Assembly: GCA_964509075.1 (NCBI GenBank)
Contig: CAZDWC010000003.1
Location: 279,288 to 343,287 of the forward strand
DNA from: UBA7239 sp964509075
Lineage (GTDB): Bacteria > Pseudomonadota > Gammaproteobacteria > Pseudomonadales > UBA7239
Reading direction: 5' to 3'
Length of the DNA stretch: 64,000 nt
Shown: positions 28,666 to 36,876 of the stretch, in pieces
How the letters are laid out: each line of letters starts with the position of its first letter
How positions within the stretch are numbered: the first letter of the stretch is position 1
Translations under genes and position numbers: made by a program
The notes under the pieces: model-generated
What the model was told of the DNA's origin: nothing
The model's database searches: none
Seen by the model: only the letters and a program-made list of their open reading frames with translations

Positions 28666-29226
28666 GTGTATCGGCAGCACCCACTGCATCCAAAGCGGGA
28701 CGACAGCGCCAAGCAGCGCCCGCATGCTGGGTGTACCACGTCACAAACGGAAGGTTTCCGGCATGGCGCTTTGGCTTTGCTGTTACGGTCAAGCACTGTA
28801 TTTCACGCAGTAAATGCACGCGCGGCACCAGCTGCCGGCATTTGCTTATTTAATCCCGGCCTTGTGATGGCCAACTCCAACAACAAAAGGCCTAACGCAG
28901 GCCAAGTTGAACCCATGATTGACTTCAAAATCATCGGTCAACGGATTGCCCGCAGTATCAGAATCAATGGATTTTTAAGTCGATCAGCGTTTGCGCGGCA
29001 TATAGAAATGCCGAAAGAAACGCTGAGAAATATTTGCAATGGCAAGCCGTGCTCACTGGTTTTACTCGCGCGCATTGCTCAGAATCTTAATGAAAGTCTT
29101 GATTTTCTTGTGTTCGGTAAAGATGCCGGAACTGATGATGTTGTTGCTATCGCAGCAAAAATAAAAAAACTTACACCGGAACAGCGCATATTGATTGCCG
29201 CGCTTGTTGATCAGCTATCAAAGTAG
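28666..29226 (+). CDS. HTH protein of the prophage left end
   Basis: The last 120 residues contain a helix-turn-helix (IGQRIARSIRINGFLSRSAF then MPKETLRNICNGKPCSLVLL), typical of an XRE-like DNA-binding domain. A short C-terminal helix (KKLTPEQRILIAALVDQL) is present in many phage repressor-like proteins. The start is uncertain: the frame is open from an ATG at 28666, but internal ATGs at 28867 and 28915 give a simpler protein of about 119 or 103 residues, and none of the three has a strong ribosome-binding site. It is probably a regulator of the adjacent accessory genes. Confidence 0.6.
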   Translation: MYRQHPLHPKRDDSAKQRPHAGCTTSQTEGFRHGALALLLRSSTVFHAVNARAAPAAGICLFNPGLVMANSNNKRPNAGQVEPMIDFKIIGQRIARSIRINGFLSRSAFARHIEMPKETLRNICNGKPCSLVLLARIAQNLNESLDFLVFGKDAGTDDVVAIAAKIKKLTPEQRILIAALVDQLSK

Positions 29227-29335
29227 TTTTTCTTTGTCAAACGCACGGTTTTGAATGGGTTTGCCGTTCCTAATTTCCATGCAGCATTATTCGCGGCCGG
29301 CACATGATGGCCGGCAAAGGAAAGGAGCAGCAAAA

Positions 29336-29536
29336 ATGCAGCAAGGTGATGATTTCAATGCAAGGCATGGAGATATTGAATGCCTGGTAACGTTGGCTGA
29401 GCGCCATTTTTCGGCATATATGTCTGACACAGGCATGGGCGATCATTTGATGGAAGACCGCCTGCTGGCCATGGTTAGCGTGCTGGCGGTCAGAACAAAA
29501 GTTTTGTGCAATATTTCGTTTTTTGGCGCTGATTGA
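29336..29536 (+). CDS. Small unknown prophage protein
   Basis: 66 residues, beginning MQQGDDFNARHGDIECLVTL. The start is supported by AAAGGAG spaced 8 bases before the ATG. It is mostly helical and acidic in the first half, and I do not recognise it. It lies between the HTH gene and the RadC-like gene, separated from the latter by a well-formed promoter, so it probably belongs with the upstream gene. Confidence 0.55.
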   Translation: MQQGDDFNARHGDIECLVTLAERHFSAYMSDTGMGDHLMEDRLLAMVSVLAVRTKVLCNISFFGAD

Positions 29537-29570
29537 TCTGCAGTTTTTCCGATTTTTTGCGCATGCAGTG

Positions 29571-29599
29571 TTGACGGATAGGACTAATAGTCCTAATAT
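29571..29599 (+). promoter_or_regulatory. Sigma-70 promoter with operator in the spacer
   Basis: TTGACG at 29571-29576, a 17-base spacer and TAATAT at 29594-29599 make a near-consensus promoter for the RadC-like gene. The spacer holds the perfect 13-base palindrome GGACTAATAGTCC (29581-29593), where a bound repressor would block polymerase. Confidence 0.65.
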
Positions 29600-29648
29600 A
29601 TCCCCAACGTCTAGCGATAACCGCAGGACAAAACCGGGGAAGCCACCG

Positions 29649-30092
29649 ATGACCAAGCAAGAAAAAATCATTGTAGAAAAAGCTGTTGCCATTCTGGCGC
29701 GCGAATTGAAATCAGGCGCAGCAATCAGCAGCCCTGAAGCTGCTCGCCAGTTCGCGCAGCTTTCACTTGCCGCTTTTGATCGTGAAGTATTCGGCATGAT
29801 GGTGCTGGACACGCAGCACCAGATGCTGGCATTTGAAACCTTGTTTTTTGGCACGATTGATTCCGCCAGCGTGTACCCGCGCGAAGTGGTCAAAAGCGTG
29901 CTGGCACACAACGGCGCCGCTGTGATCTTTGCTCACAACCACCCATCAGGCAATCACAACCCAAGCCAAGCCGATGAACGCATCACGCTGCGCCTGCGCG
30001 ATGCGTTGGCGCTGATTGATGTGCGCGTGCTGGATCACATCGTGGTCAGCCATACCGGCACTACCAGCATGGCGGAGCGCGGGCTTTTATAG
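29649..30092 (+). CDS. RadC-like JAB/MPN domain protein
   Basis: 147-residue protein of the RadC family found on phages and integrative elements. The JAMM metalloprotease motif is intact: HNHPSGNHNPSQAD at about residues 97-110 (His-x-His, seven residues, Ser, two residues, Asp). Only the C-terminal JAB half of RadC is present; the N-terminal helix-hairpin-helix domain is absent, which is usual for mobile-element copies. The ATG at 29649 follows the promoter at 29571-29599. The cellular role of these proteins is not settled. Confidence 0.88.
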   Translation: MTKQEKIIVEKAVAILARELKSGAAISSPEAARQFAQLSLAAFDREVFGMMVLDTQHQMLAFETLFFGTIDSASVYPREVVKSVLAHNGAAVIFAHNHPSGNHNPSQADERITLRLRDALALIDVRVLDHIVVSHTGTTSMAERGLL

Positions 30093-30134
30093 CCCGCACC
30101 CCTGCCGCCCATTAACCCTAAAGGAATCGCTGCT

Positions 30135-30422
30135 ATGACAGAAACAGCCCCAACGTATTACCAGGCACCCAACACGCTGCCGCCAAAAACACTGCTGCCG
30201 TTTGCTGATCCCAATTACCAGGCACCCACCTGGCAGGATGTGCGCACCTTGGTAAAAATGATCGGCCTAACAGGTGAGCAGGTAGCCAGCTTATTAGGCG
30301 TGGCGGCACGTACAGTTAGAAAATGGCAAAGCCCGCCAGACAGTAGTAATCACACAGCAATTCCATATAGTGCGTGGAGGTTGATGCTAATTGAGGCTGG
30401 GGTTATTAAAAATGGAAATTGA
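30135..30422 (+). CDS. Small HTH protein
   Basis: 95 residues with a central helix-turn-helix: LVKMIGLTGEQVASLLGVAARTVRKWQ. The tail includes AIPYSAWRLMLIEAGVI, a pattern seen in HTH proteins paired with RadC-like genes on mobile elements. AAAGGA precedes the ATG. It is likely a regulator cotranscribed with the RadC-like gene 42 bases upstream. The next gene starts inside its last codons. Confidence 0.7.
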   Translation: MTETAPTYYQAPNTLPPKTLLPFADPNYQAPTWQDVRTLVKMIGLTGEQVASLLGVAARTVRKWQSPPDSSNHTAIPYSAWRLMLIEAGVIKNGN

Positions 30423-31365
30423 AAAAAACGCATGGCTGCCAGAGTTCTCGAAAAGAACAATGTCTCCATTTTTTCTTTACTTTGTGGCGGCATGGGTAAT
30501 TCATAACCACGATATCGTCGCGGCGTTAACTGACAGCCTGATGAATCCAATGCAGAAAAGCGAGTATATTGCTATTCGCGTTGATAACATTAGGCATATG
30601 GTCTTTATACCGATGCTTCACGCGTTAATTGTTTTTGGTATATGGGTATGCGTTAATTTTGCTGTATCTATAGCATGGGATTATGCGCGATTTTGGAACG
30701 AGAGATTTAAAAAGATGATAAGGGAAAATCATCTGTATTTTTCTGAATCTGAGGTTGATGAAATTAGAGATGGATATCTGAAAAGAATATCTGTCCTAGA
30801 TAAGGAAAATGCTGGCCTAAGGGGTGAGATGCGCTCTCTTTCAGCTGATGTTGATAAGACGGCTATTGATAAAGCAAAAATTGATGATGATTTTTCTTCA
30901 TATAGAGTAAGTGCTGATGCCGATTTTGCAAGGCTAAAAGAAGAAAAGGAATCTGCAATGGCCGAGATTAATAAGAAGGTTCTTGGTTATGAGGATAATA
31001 TCAGGAAGCTTGAGTTTGACGTAAATGGCGCTTTTAAAGATGGCGTTATAAGTCTTTTTTCTGAAATGTTAACGCTTAAGAACAATGGTATTTTTAGTAG
31101 AATTTTTTCAGAGTACGACACTGCGTTTGTTATGGTTTTGAATGGTGGAGATAAAGCTGGTGATCATTTTAAAGATAATGCAAAGATAATGTTTTTTGCG
31201 AGCCATGGCTTGTCGTGGTTTGGTGCTTCTGGATTTATTTTTATATTTAGGAACAAAAGGAAGGCTGCGGCTGATGAAGTGTATAGAAATCAGGATCTTG
31301 ATAAGATATTAAGTGATTTTGGTGAAAAAAATGGGTATAGCGTTGTTAAAAGGATTGATATTTAG
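30412..31365 (+). CDS. Unknown membrane-anchored coiled-coil protein
   Basis: 317 residues. The N terminus resembles SPFFLYFVAAWVIHNHDIV, then a second hydrophobic helix (FIPMLHALIVFGIWVCVNFA), then about 110 residues of coiled coil, then a compact C-terminal domain (about 210-317) containing MFFASHGLSWFGASGFIFIF. I do not recognise a family. The sequence is clearly AT-richer than the virion genes, with many ATA/AGA/AAT codons, suggesting a recently gained accessory (moron) gene. It starts within the last codons of the HTH gene. Its position beside the late-gene end fits superinfection-exclusion or defence cargo; that is inference. Confidence 0.65.
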   Translation: MEIEKNAWLPEFSKRTMSPFFLYFVAAWVIHNHDIVAALTDSLMNPMQKSEYIAIRVDNIRHMVFIPMLHALIVFGIWVCVNFAVSIAWDYARFWNERFKKMIRENHLYFSESEVDEIRDGYLKRISVLDKENAGLRGEMRSLSADVDKTAIDKAKIDDDFSSYRVSADADFARLKEEKESAMAEINKKVLGYEDNIRKLEFDVNGAFKDGVISLFSEMLTLKNNGIFSRIFSEYDTAFVMVLNGGDKAGDHFKDNAKIMFFASHGLSWFGASGFIFIFRNKRKAAADEVYRNQDLDKILSDFGEKNGYSVVKRIDI

Positions 31366-31480
31366 TTGACTTAGTGTCGTGTTGTGATTTTTGTGGGTTT
31401 TTATCACCTAACGGTCGCCTGCATGCTGCATCGAAATATCTGATGCGTTTTGCTATTCCCGCGAGATAAAAGCAAATAAT

Positions 31481-32458
31481 CTATTCGGTCATCGCATCAA
31501 CATGACCTTTGGCTGCACTGGCGCTTGTGCTGACGCTTGTGCCAGTGCTGGCATTGTTAGGCGCGGCCGTTGGCGTCGGTGATCCCGAGCCGGGGCTGTA
31601 AAGGTGTGTGTGCGCAGCAAACGCATTGGCCAGCGCGATAATGGCCTGAGCCAGTGCAGACACCTCAGCAAACAGGTTGTGGCTACTGTTGCCGATGTAA
31701 TTGGCCGGCGATTCCAGATGCAGGCTGTCTCCGGATTTCAGGCGGGTGGCGTTTTGCACGGCTTGCGCAAGATTTCGTGCCACGTTCACGTTCATGTCGC
31801 TGGCTGTAGTCAATGCCATGTTGTCAGCGCTGGAGAGATTCAGGCTGCCGCCAACCGCGAGACGGAACGCGCCCAGCACTTTGTTGAGCCAAGCACCTTT
31901 CACGGTACGCGTGCTGTTGCCTTCAACTGTCACAGTTTCCTGATGCAAACTCACCGTGCTGCTGAAAGCCTCGCGCACGTAGTCCTGGCATTCGTCACGC
32001 ACGCGGCCATCGGTCTGGCGCAGCATGTTGCCTTCGGCGTCAATGCGCTGCTGCACACCTGAGCGCTGCTGTGTCACCAACTCGCCATTGGCGCAGGCTG
32101 GCATGGCACCGCCGTGCGGGTAGATGGCGGTGATGGCGGGTTTGTTCGGCGAGCCGTACACAAACTGCAACATCACCACGGTGCCGCGCTGTGGAAATCC
32201 AAACTGGCCCATTTCTGCACCGCCGCACACAGCTACCGGCAACGGCACCGCGTACAACACCGGCACTGCCGGATCCGCCGCGCCATGTTCATTGAGCACC
32301 TGCAAATCCACCGCGTAGCGCGGGCGAAAATCATCAGCAAGGTCACCGGCAGCAGGCGCATCCGCAACCGCCAGCACCTCGGCATAACGCGGGAGGTGAT
32401 ATCCGCCAGACAGCTCAGGAAAAAGCTGCAGAACAAGTCGCTTGATGGTTTCTCGCAC
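31481..32458 (-). CDS. Baseplate spike protein, gpV/VgrG-like
   Basis: Resembles the P2 gpV / T4 gp5 spike, the membrane-piercing tip of contractile tails. The OB-fold region reads FPQRGTVVMLQFVYGSPNKPAITAIYPHGG at about 105-135 (shown here only as the family landmark). A repetitive beta-helix follows (NLSSADNMALTTASD, SLHLESPANY). An AHTH segment near residue 290 gives the His-x-His pair that binds iron at the tip of P2-type spikes, but here a Gly/Ser/Thr/Pro-rich tail of about 30 residues follows it. Last gene of the leftward late operon. Confidence 0.82.
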   Translation of the reverse strand: MRETIKRLVLQLFPELSGGYHLPRYAEVLAVADAPAAGDLADDFRPRYAVDLQVLNEHGAADPAVPVLYAVPLPVAVCGGAEMGQFGFPQRGTVVMLQFVYGSPNKPAITAIYPHGGAMPACANGELVTQQRSGVQQRIDAEGNMLRQTDGRVRDECQDYVREAFSSTVSLHQETVTVEGNSTRTVKGAWLNKVLGAFRLAVGGSLNLSSADNMALTTASDMNVNVARNLAQAVQNATRLKSGDSLHLESPANYIGNSSHNLFAEVSALAQAIIALANAFAAHTHLYSPGSGSPTPTAAPNNASTGTSVSTSASAAKGHVDAMTE

Positions 32459-32461
32459 CGG

Positions 32462-33166
32462 TCAGCCCTCGCAGGTCAGCGTCATGGTGTTGCCAGTCAG
32501 CAGCACATCAACCACACGCATGCTGTTCATCACAGCGCCGGGCCGCATCGAGGGAATCGCTGCACATGTGTACCGGTTGCTGCTGGTAGCGCCTGAAAAG
32601 AAACCGTGCGGCAATTCCACCGGGCATGTCACCCAATGGCTATGTGCGTGTGAGCCGGCATACACGCTGCCGTCACCGTTTTGCTGCCAGATGTAATCAG
32701 GGATCGCAAACACCTTGCCGATGGAATCCAGTGCGTGAAAACCGCTGGCCATGTTGTAGAAATAAGCCACGCGGCGTGCGCTGTACGCTTCCGCCGGCAT
32801 TTCAAATGCCAGCCCGGTTTCTGCAGAAATATGGCCCAGCACATCGCGCGCATTAACGTGGCGCAGAGACAAAGGCAGCGGCGCTTCCAGCACGTTCACC
32901 AGTTCGCGTACCAGCACAGATTGCTTGTTGGGGCCGGCCGTCACACTGCGCGCCACATAGCCCATGAAAAACTGCTGCAGCGTGGCCGGTGCATCAGGGT
33001 TTTCGGTCAGCGTATTGCCGAGCCAGAACACCGCAAGGCCTTTCACCGGCTGTGGCGCTTCAATCACGAATTCAGCAACGCCTGGCGCATAAATCGACAA
33101 GCGCACAGTGTCCTGCGCAATCCGGTATTCATTGCCGGCAATGGTGAGTTTTTTTGAAATCTTCAT
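32462..33166 (-). CDS. Baseplate hub protein (gpD-like, short)
   Basis: 234 residues preceding the spike gene by 3 bases. It begins LTIAGNEYRIAQDTVRLSIY and ends RPGAVMNSMRVVDVLLTGNT, the kind of C terminus found in gp27-like hub proteins. It is much shorter than P2 gpD (about 387 residues), so the assignment rests on position and the terminal motifs. Its ATG overlaps the upstream stop as ATGA. Confidence 0.6.
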   Translation of the reverse strand: MKISKKLTIAGNEYRIAQDTVRLSIYAPGVAEFVIEAPQPVKGLAVFWLGNTLTENPDAPATLQQFFMGYVARSVTAGPNKQSVLVRELVNVLEAPLPLSLRHVNARDVLGHISAETGLAFEMPAEAYSARRVAYFYNMASGFHALDSIGKVFAIPDYIWQQNGDGSVYAGSHAHSHWVTCPVELPHGFFSGATSSNRYTCAAIPSMRPGAVMNSMRVVDVLLTGNTMTLTCEG

Positions 33167-33753
33167 TTCTGCCCACCCAGCCAGGCATCCATTTTCTGCA
33201 GCACTTTTTCAGTGTCGGTCAGCCCTTGCGTGCCATCCGTGCCGCCTGTGTTGTTCCCGGTTACTGCTGCAGAACTACCATCGGCTAGCGCGCCTGGCGC
33301 AATTCCACTGCCTGCGCCTTTTTGCGCGTTGGCGCTGGATGCGGCTGTGCGCGCTTCCATGCGTTCTGCTGCGCTGTTGTACTCGCGCAACGTGAATGAC
33401 ACATTCCATGCCTGCAGGCCGCTGCTATCGGGCACGGCGCTGAATGTGCTGGTGAATCGCACCTGCCGCACGCCCATGGCCGTCAGCAATGCGTGTGATG
33501 CCGTGTAGATCGTGCGCTGGCCCTTGCCGTCCACGCTCTCGGCTGTGCGCGTGAGGGCATTCAAGTCATCAGCTTCCGTGAATCGGATGGTGGTAGACAC
33601 CGAGAATTCCTTGGGTTTGATGCCATTCTCGGCCGTGGCGGTGCTGCTGCTGGTGCCGCTCAAATCCTCGCTGGCGATCTGAAAACTGTTGGCCACCGTA
33701 AGGCCGTAGCCTGGCACGCGAAAAGATCCCAGCATTAATTTGGTCATGCTCAT
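33163..33753 (-). CDS. Baseplate/tail protein of unknown fold
   Basis: 196 residues. It starts MSMTKLMLGSFRVPGYGL at the ATG (33753) that overlaps the upstream stop, and ends in a flexible Gly/Thr/Asn-rich region followed by TEKVLQKMDAWLGG. It resembles the loosely described 'baseplate complex' proteins of P2-like phages that sit beside the hub. A structural role in the baseplate is inferred from position only. An in-frame upstream extension to 33912 is ruled out by the coupled start. Confidence 0.55.
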   Translation of the reverse strand: MSMTKLMLGSFRVPGYGLTVANSFQIASEDLSGTSSSTATAENGIKPKEFSVSTTIRFTEADDLNALTRTAESVDGKGQRTIYTASHALLTAMGVRQVRFTSTFSAVPDSSGLQAWNVSFTLREYNSAAERMEARTAASSANAQKGAGSGIAPGALADGSSAAVTGNNTGGTDGTQGLTDTEKVLQKMDAWLGGQK

Positions 33754-34670
33754 AAGCCGAACAACTCCCGCAAGAAAACCAAATCGGCTGGTGCGCCAAC
33801 AAAAAGCAGTGCGGCCGTCATGGCGTGATCGAAACCGGGCGCGTTGCCGGCTTCCAGTAGCCCGCTGTGCAACGTTTGGGGCGTTGGAGCTGTTAGGTAC
33901 AGGGCGCGGCACGGGCTGCCGTAGAATTGCGCTTGCAGCGCTGTGTAGGCGGCCACCTGCGCCGTTGCATGTGCGGCTTTTTCTGTCAGCAGGCTGGCCA
34001 GTTCATCGGTGGGGCTTACGTTCTCTGCGTTGTAGCTCTCGGCCATCGCCAAACGGCTGCCCACGCTGTTTTTTACGGCACGCACCGCAGGCAATGTTGC
34101 CCACGGCAGCACATCAAAGCCCGGTGCCTGCGGCGCTCGCTGGATGTGGTAGCGCGTCTGTTCCTGCTGCAGCAGGCTTTCAGCGCGGCGCTGGGCCATC
34201 ACCATCGGCGGCACAGGAAATACGGCATTGAATCCATGCAGTTGATTGCGAAAGCCGGCCAGCGTGCTGTCAGACACGGCCAGCGCGACAACCGCCTGCG
34301 TGCCGGCGCTGGATGGTCGCTTGCTGTCGTGTGGATCCAGTAATTTTTCCGCAAGCCGTTTGATGGCATTCGGGAAGCTGAGATAAAACCCGCTGGTGCC
34401 CGGTTCGCGCACGCCTGGCATGAATGGGTGCACGCAACAGAATGTGCCGCCGCCGTTCATGTACGCGTCAAAATCGGTGCGAGCACTGCCGGCAGCTGCC
34501 GCGCTGCTGGCCAGTGCTCCCGGTGTGAACGTGGTGCCGGTCAACGTACCCAAGCGCGTGTGCAGGCTCGATGCATCTGCACCGGCGCCGTTGATCACAT
34601 CGTCCAGCGCATCGCCAACAGAGGCCATGCTGGCGGGAAATTGCAGATTGGCTGCCTGCCATACGCTCAT
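33750..34670 (-). CDS. Phage tail protein, unknown
   Basis: 306 residues beginning MSVWQAANLQFPASMASVGD; rich in Ala, helical throughout, with a C-terminal FLRELFGL. I do not recognise a Pfam-type motif. It starts on the stop codon of the tail-fibre gene (TGATG) and its own stop overlaps the next ATG. This dense coupling places it with the baseplate genes. It could be a baseplate or tail-terminator component. Confidence 0.5.
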   Translation of the reverse strand: MSVWQAANLQFPASMASVGDALDDVINGAGADASSLHTRLGTLTGTTFTPGALASSAAAAGSARTDFDAYMNGGGTFCCVHPFMPGVREPGTSGFYLSFPNAIKRLAEKLLDPHDSKRPSSAGTQAVVALAVSDSTLAGFRNQLHGFNAVFPVPPMVMAQRRAESLLQQEQTRYHIQRAPQAPGFDVLPWATLPAVRAVKNSVGSRLAMAESYNAENVSPTDELASLLTEKAAHATAQVAAYTALQAQFYGSPCRALYLTAPTPQTLHSGLLEAGNAPGFDHAMTAALLFVGAPADLVFLRELFGL

Positions 34671-36337
34671 CAGGCGGAAACCTTTGCTACAACCGTCCAT
34701 TTTGCTGGAGTGAGCGCTGCGCGGCCCCCTCCGTATGGAATCCAATACCCATCAGCGGAAACCAGCACGGTCACGCCGGCGTTGTCACAAGTGACCGTGA
34801 CACCACCAAAACCGCCATCCCAGTTTTCTTGTCCGCCGCCGGTGGTGGAAATCAGCAGCAGCTTGCCGACAGATATTCCGAGATCGGCTGTTACGCAACG
34901 CAAAAACACCTGGCAATTGAATGGCTCCACCCCAAGATTGTGGTTCAGTGTCACAGAGGCGCCAGCCGCAGGCATGGGCTGCTCAGCTGGGGCATGTTTT
35001 TTTGTAAACGCAATCAGCGCCACAGTGTCAAAAATGGCCTTTGCGGTGGCCAGTATGTTTGAGTTGTTGGTTGTCAGGCTATCGCTTTTTGCATTTGGTA
35101 AGTTGCCGAGACCCACCTGCGCGCTCGTGTGCGCGGCAGCGCTTTGTAAGTGATCCCACACCGCTTTCACACTGGCCAGCACGCCGCTGTTGTTGGCCGG
35201 CGTGTCGCTGATTGCATTTGGCAAATTGCCAAGCCCTACTTGTGCTTTTGTCGTCGCATGAGGGTTGCTGACGTTGGCAATGTGTGCGGCAAGGTTGCTG
35301 GCCGCGCCAGAAATAGCGCTATTCACAGCATCAAACACGCATTTGATTGTCGCCAGAATATTGCTGTTGTCGGCTGCCACATCACTTTTGGCATTGGGCA
35401 GATTGCCAAGCCCAACCTGCGCCGGTGTGTGCACGTGATTGATCTTGGCAAATTCATCAAATGCTGCATTAGATGTGAACAGCACACCATTGGTACCGCG
35501 CAAATCCGTCACCACGCCGCCCGCTGAAATACTGGCAATTTTCACCACTGTGTGCGCAATACCATTGCCGTCGGTGTAGTTGTTGTGCGTGGCGGTCGCA
35601 ATGTCCGCGACAATACCGGCATGCACCACCACGCCGTTCACGTCACCACTGCGCCAGATATCCACCCAGATATGCTTGCTGGCTGCTGCGCCGGCAGCGC
35701 TGGCGTCAACATCCGTCGTGATCTCGACAATGTGCCCGCCGATGATTGCGCGGCCAGCGCGCATTTTAAAACCACTGGCGTTTTCGATCTTGAGCGCATT
35801 ACCCAGAAACAACGCGCCATTGCCTACCAGTGCTTTTGCCAGAGTTTCCTGCATGGCATCCGATGCATCGAGGCGCTGCGTGAAATCAATCTGCCACGTT
35901 GCGGCGTTGACCGTGATTGCTGTGATGGTCTGCAGGTTGTCGTATTGCAGCAACATATTGCGCGTCAGGTTGTTGCCAATATGGCCCAGCAGTGAATCGT
36001 ATTTTTCCTTGGTGGTTTCCGGCACGTACACCACAGCGGCCAGCGTGCCGTCATCGGCTTTCAGCCCGATCCAGTTGAAAGACCAATCGCCCACACTGCT
36101 GTCAACCAGCACGCTGTACACGCATTGGTCTGGCGTAACATAACCCGCGCGCAACACCGGGCAGGTATATTTGATGTTACCGGCTGCCGGCAGTGCTTCC
36201 GTGCCAGGTGGTGTGCTGCTGGTGACAAGTCCGGGAATGAGTGCAAACACAAACGTGTTGAACACAGCAGGCAGGCCTGCGGCTTGTTTCGCGGCCAGAT
36301 AGCTTTTGCCGGCATTGGTGATAATGGCTGCGCCCAT
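34670..36337 (-). CDS. Tail fibre protein, gpH-like
   Basis: 555 residues. The N terminus (AAIITNAGKSYLAAKQAA) is the P2-type fibre head that joins the baseplate (tail-collar family). The middle has at least three near-repeats built on QVGLGNLPNA, spaced about 45-50 residues, typical of fibre shafts. The C-terminal part should contain the receptor-binding region. I saw no separate fibre-assembly chaperone gene after it. It follows gpI-like in P2 order. Confidence 0.82.
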   Translation of the reverse strand: MGAAIITNAGKSYLAAKQAAGLPAVFNTFVFALIPGLVTSSTPPGTEALPAAGNIKYTCPVLRAGYVTPDQCVYSVLVDSSVGDWSFNWIGLKADDGTLAAVVYVPETTKEKYDSLLGHIGNNLTRNMLLQYDNLQTITAITVNAATWQIDFTQRLDASDAMQETLAKALVGNGALFLGNALKIENASGFKMRAGRAIIGGHIVEITTDVDASAAGAAASKHIWVDIWRSGDVNGVVVHAGIVADIATATHNNYTDGNGIAHTVVKIASISAGGVVTDLRGTNGVLFTSNAAFDEFAKINHVHTPAQVGLGNLPNAKSDVAADNSNILATIKCVFDAVNSAISGAASNLAAHIANVSNPHATTKAQVGLGNLPNAISDTPANNSGVLASVKAVWDHLQSAAAHTSAQVGLGNLPNAKSDSLTTNNSNILATAKAIFDTVALIAFTKKHAPAEQPMPAAGASVTLNHNLGVEPFNCQVFLRCVTADLGISVGKLLLISTTGGGQENWDGGFGGVTVTCDNAGVTVLVSADGYWIPYGGGRAALTPAKWTVVAKVSA

Positions 36338-36351
36338 GGTTTACCTCTCAA

Positions 36352-36876
36352 TTACTGCGCAACGTATGTGCGCCAGTCGTTGTTGAATTCGGTCAAATAC
36401 AGCGAAAACTTCATCGGTGTTACTACTTGAAACTGGTAGCGCCGGCAGGTGCGGCCGTACTGGCGGATGATGAAATCCAGCAGGTCGTGATTGCTGGCCA
36501 CCTGCGAATCATTCAACTCCAGCAGCACAATGTCCCAATCCATGCCAGCGTTGCGTTCCCTGATCACAACAGCGCCCAATTCGAGGCGCTGGAATATGCG
36601 CACAAATCCCGCTGTGCTGCCGGCATCCTGTGCATTCACGCAGGCGTATTTCACGCGCAGGCGGTACAGGCGCAGTGGTTCGTTTTTGCCGCGCGTGATG
36701 TCGCGCTGCCACGCCATCAGATCCAGCACCGGGCGCACGCAGGTTTCCGCATCAAACTGAGTGAGCGGCCACATCAGCCACGTTTCCACAAGTCGCCACC
36801 ATGTCTGTGCCAGCACGCGCAGGCGGCTATTTTCAGGGCCGGCCAGCCAGAACTTGTTTTTTATGTCGGGCAGCAT
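36352..36876 (-). CDS. Baseplate/tail protein I
   Basis: 174 residues in the P2 gpI position, starting on the stop of the J-like gene (TGATG). It begins MLPDIKNKFWLAGP and has the family-like middle WPLTQFDAETCVRPVLDLMAW. gpI-like proteins link the baseplate wedge to the tail fibre, which is encoded next. Identification relies on order and general similarity. Confidence 0.7.
   Translation of the reverse strand: MLPDIKNKFWLAGPENSRLRVLAQTWWRLVETWLMWPLTQFDAETCVRPVLDLMAWQRDITRGKNEPLRLYRLRVKYACVNAQDAGSTAGFVRIFQRLELGAVVIRERNAGMDWDIVLLELNDSQVASNHDLLDFIIRQYGRTCRRYQFQVVTPMKFSLYLTEFNNDWRTYVAQ

Noticed and set aside
31428..31446. Hairpin GCATC/GATGC as terminator between the convergent genes at 31.4 kb
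   Set aside because: The stem is only five pairs and the T run is weak, so a terminator cannot be claimed.
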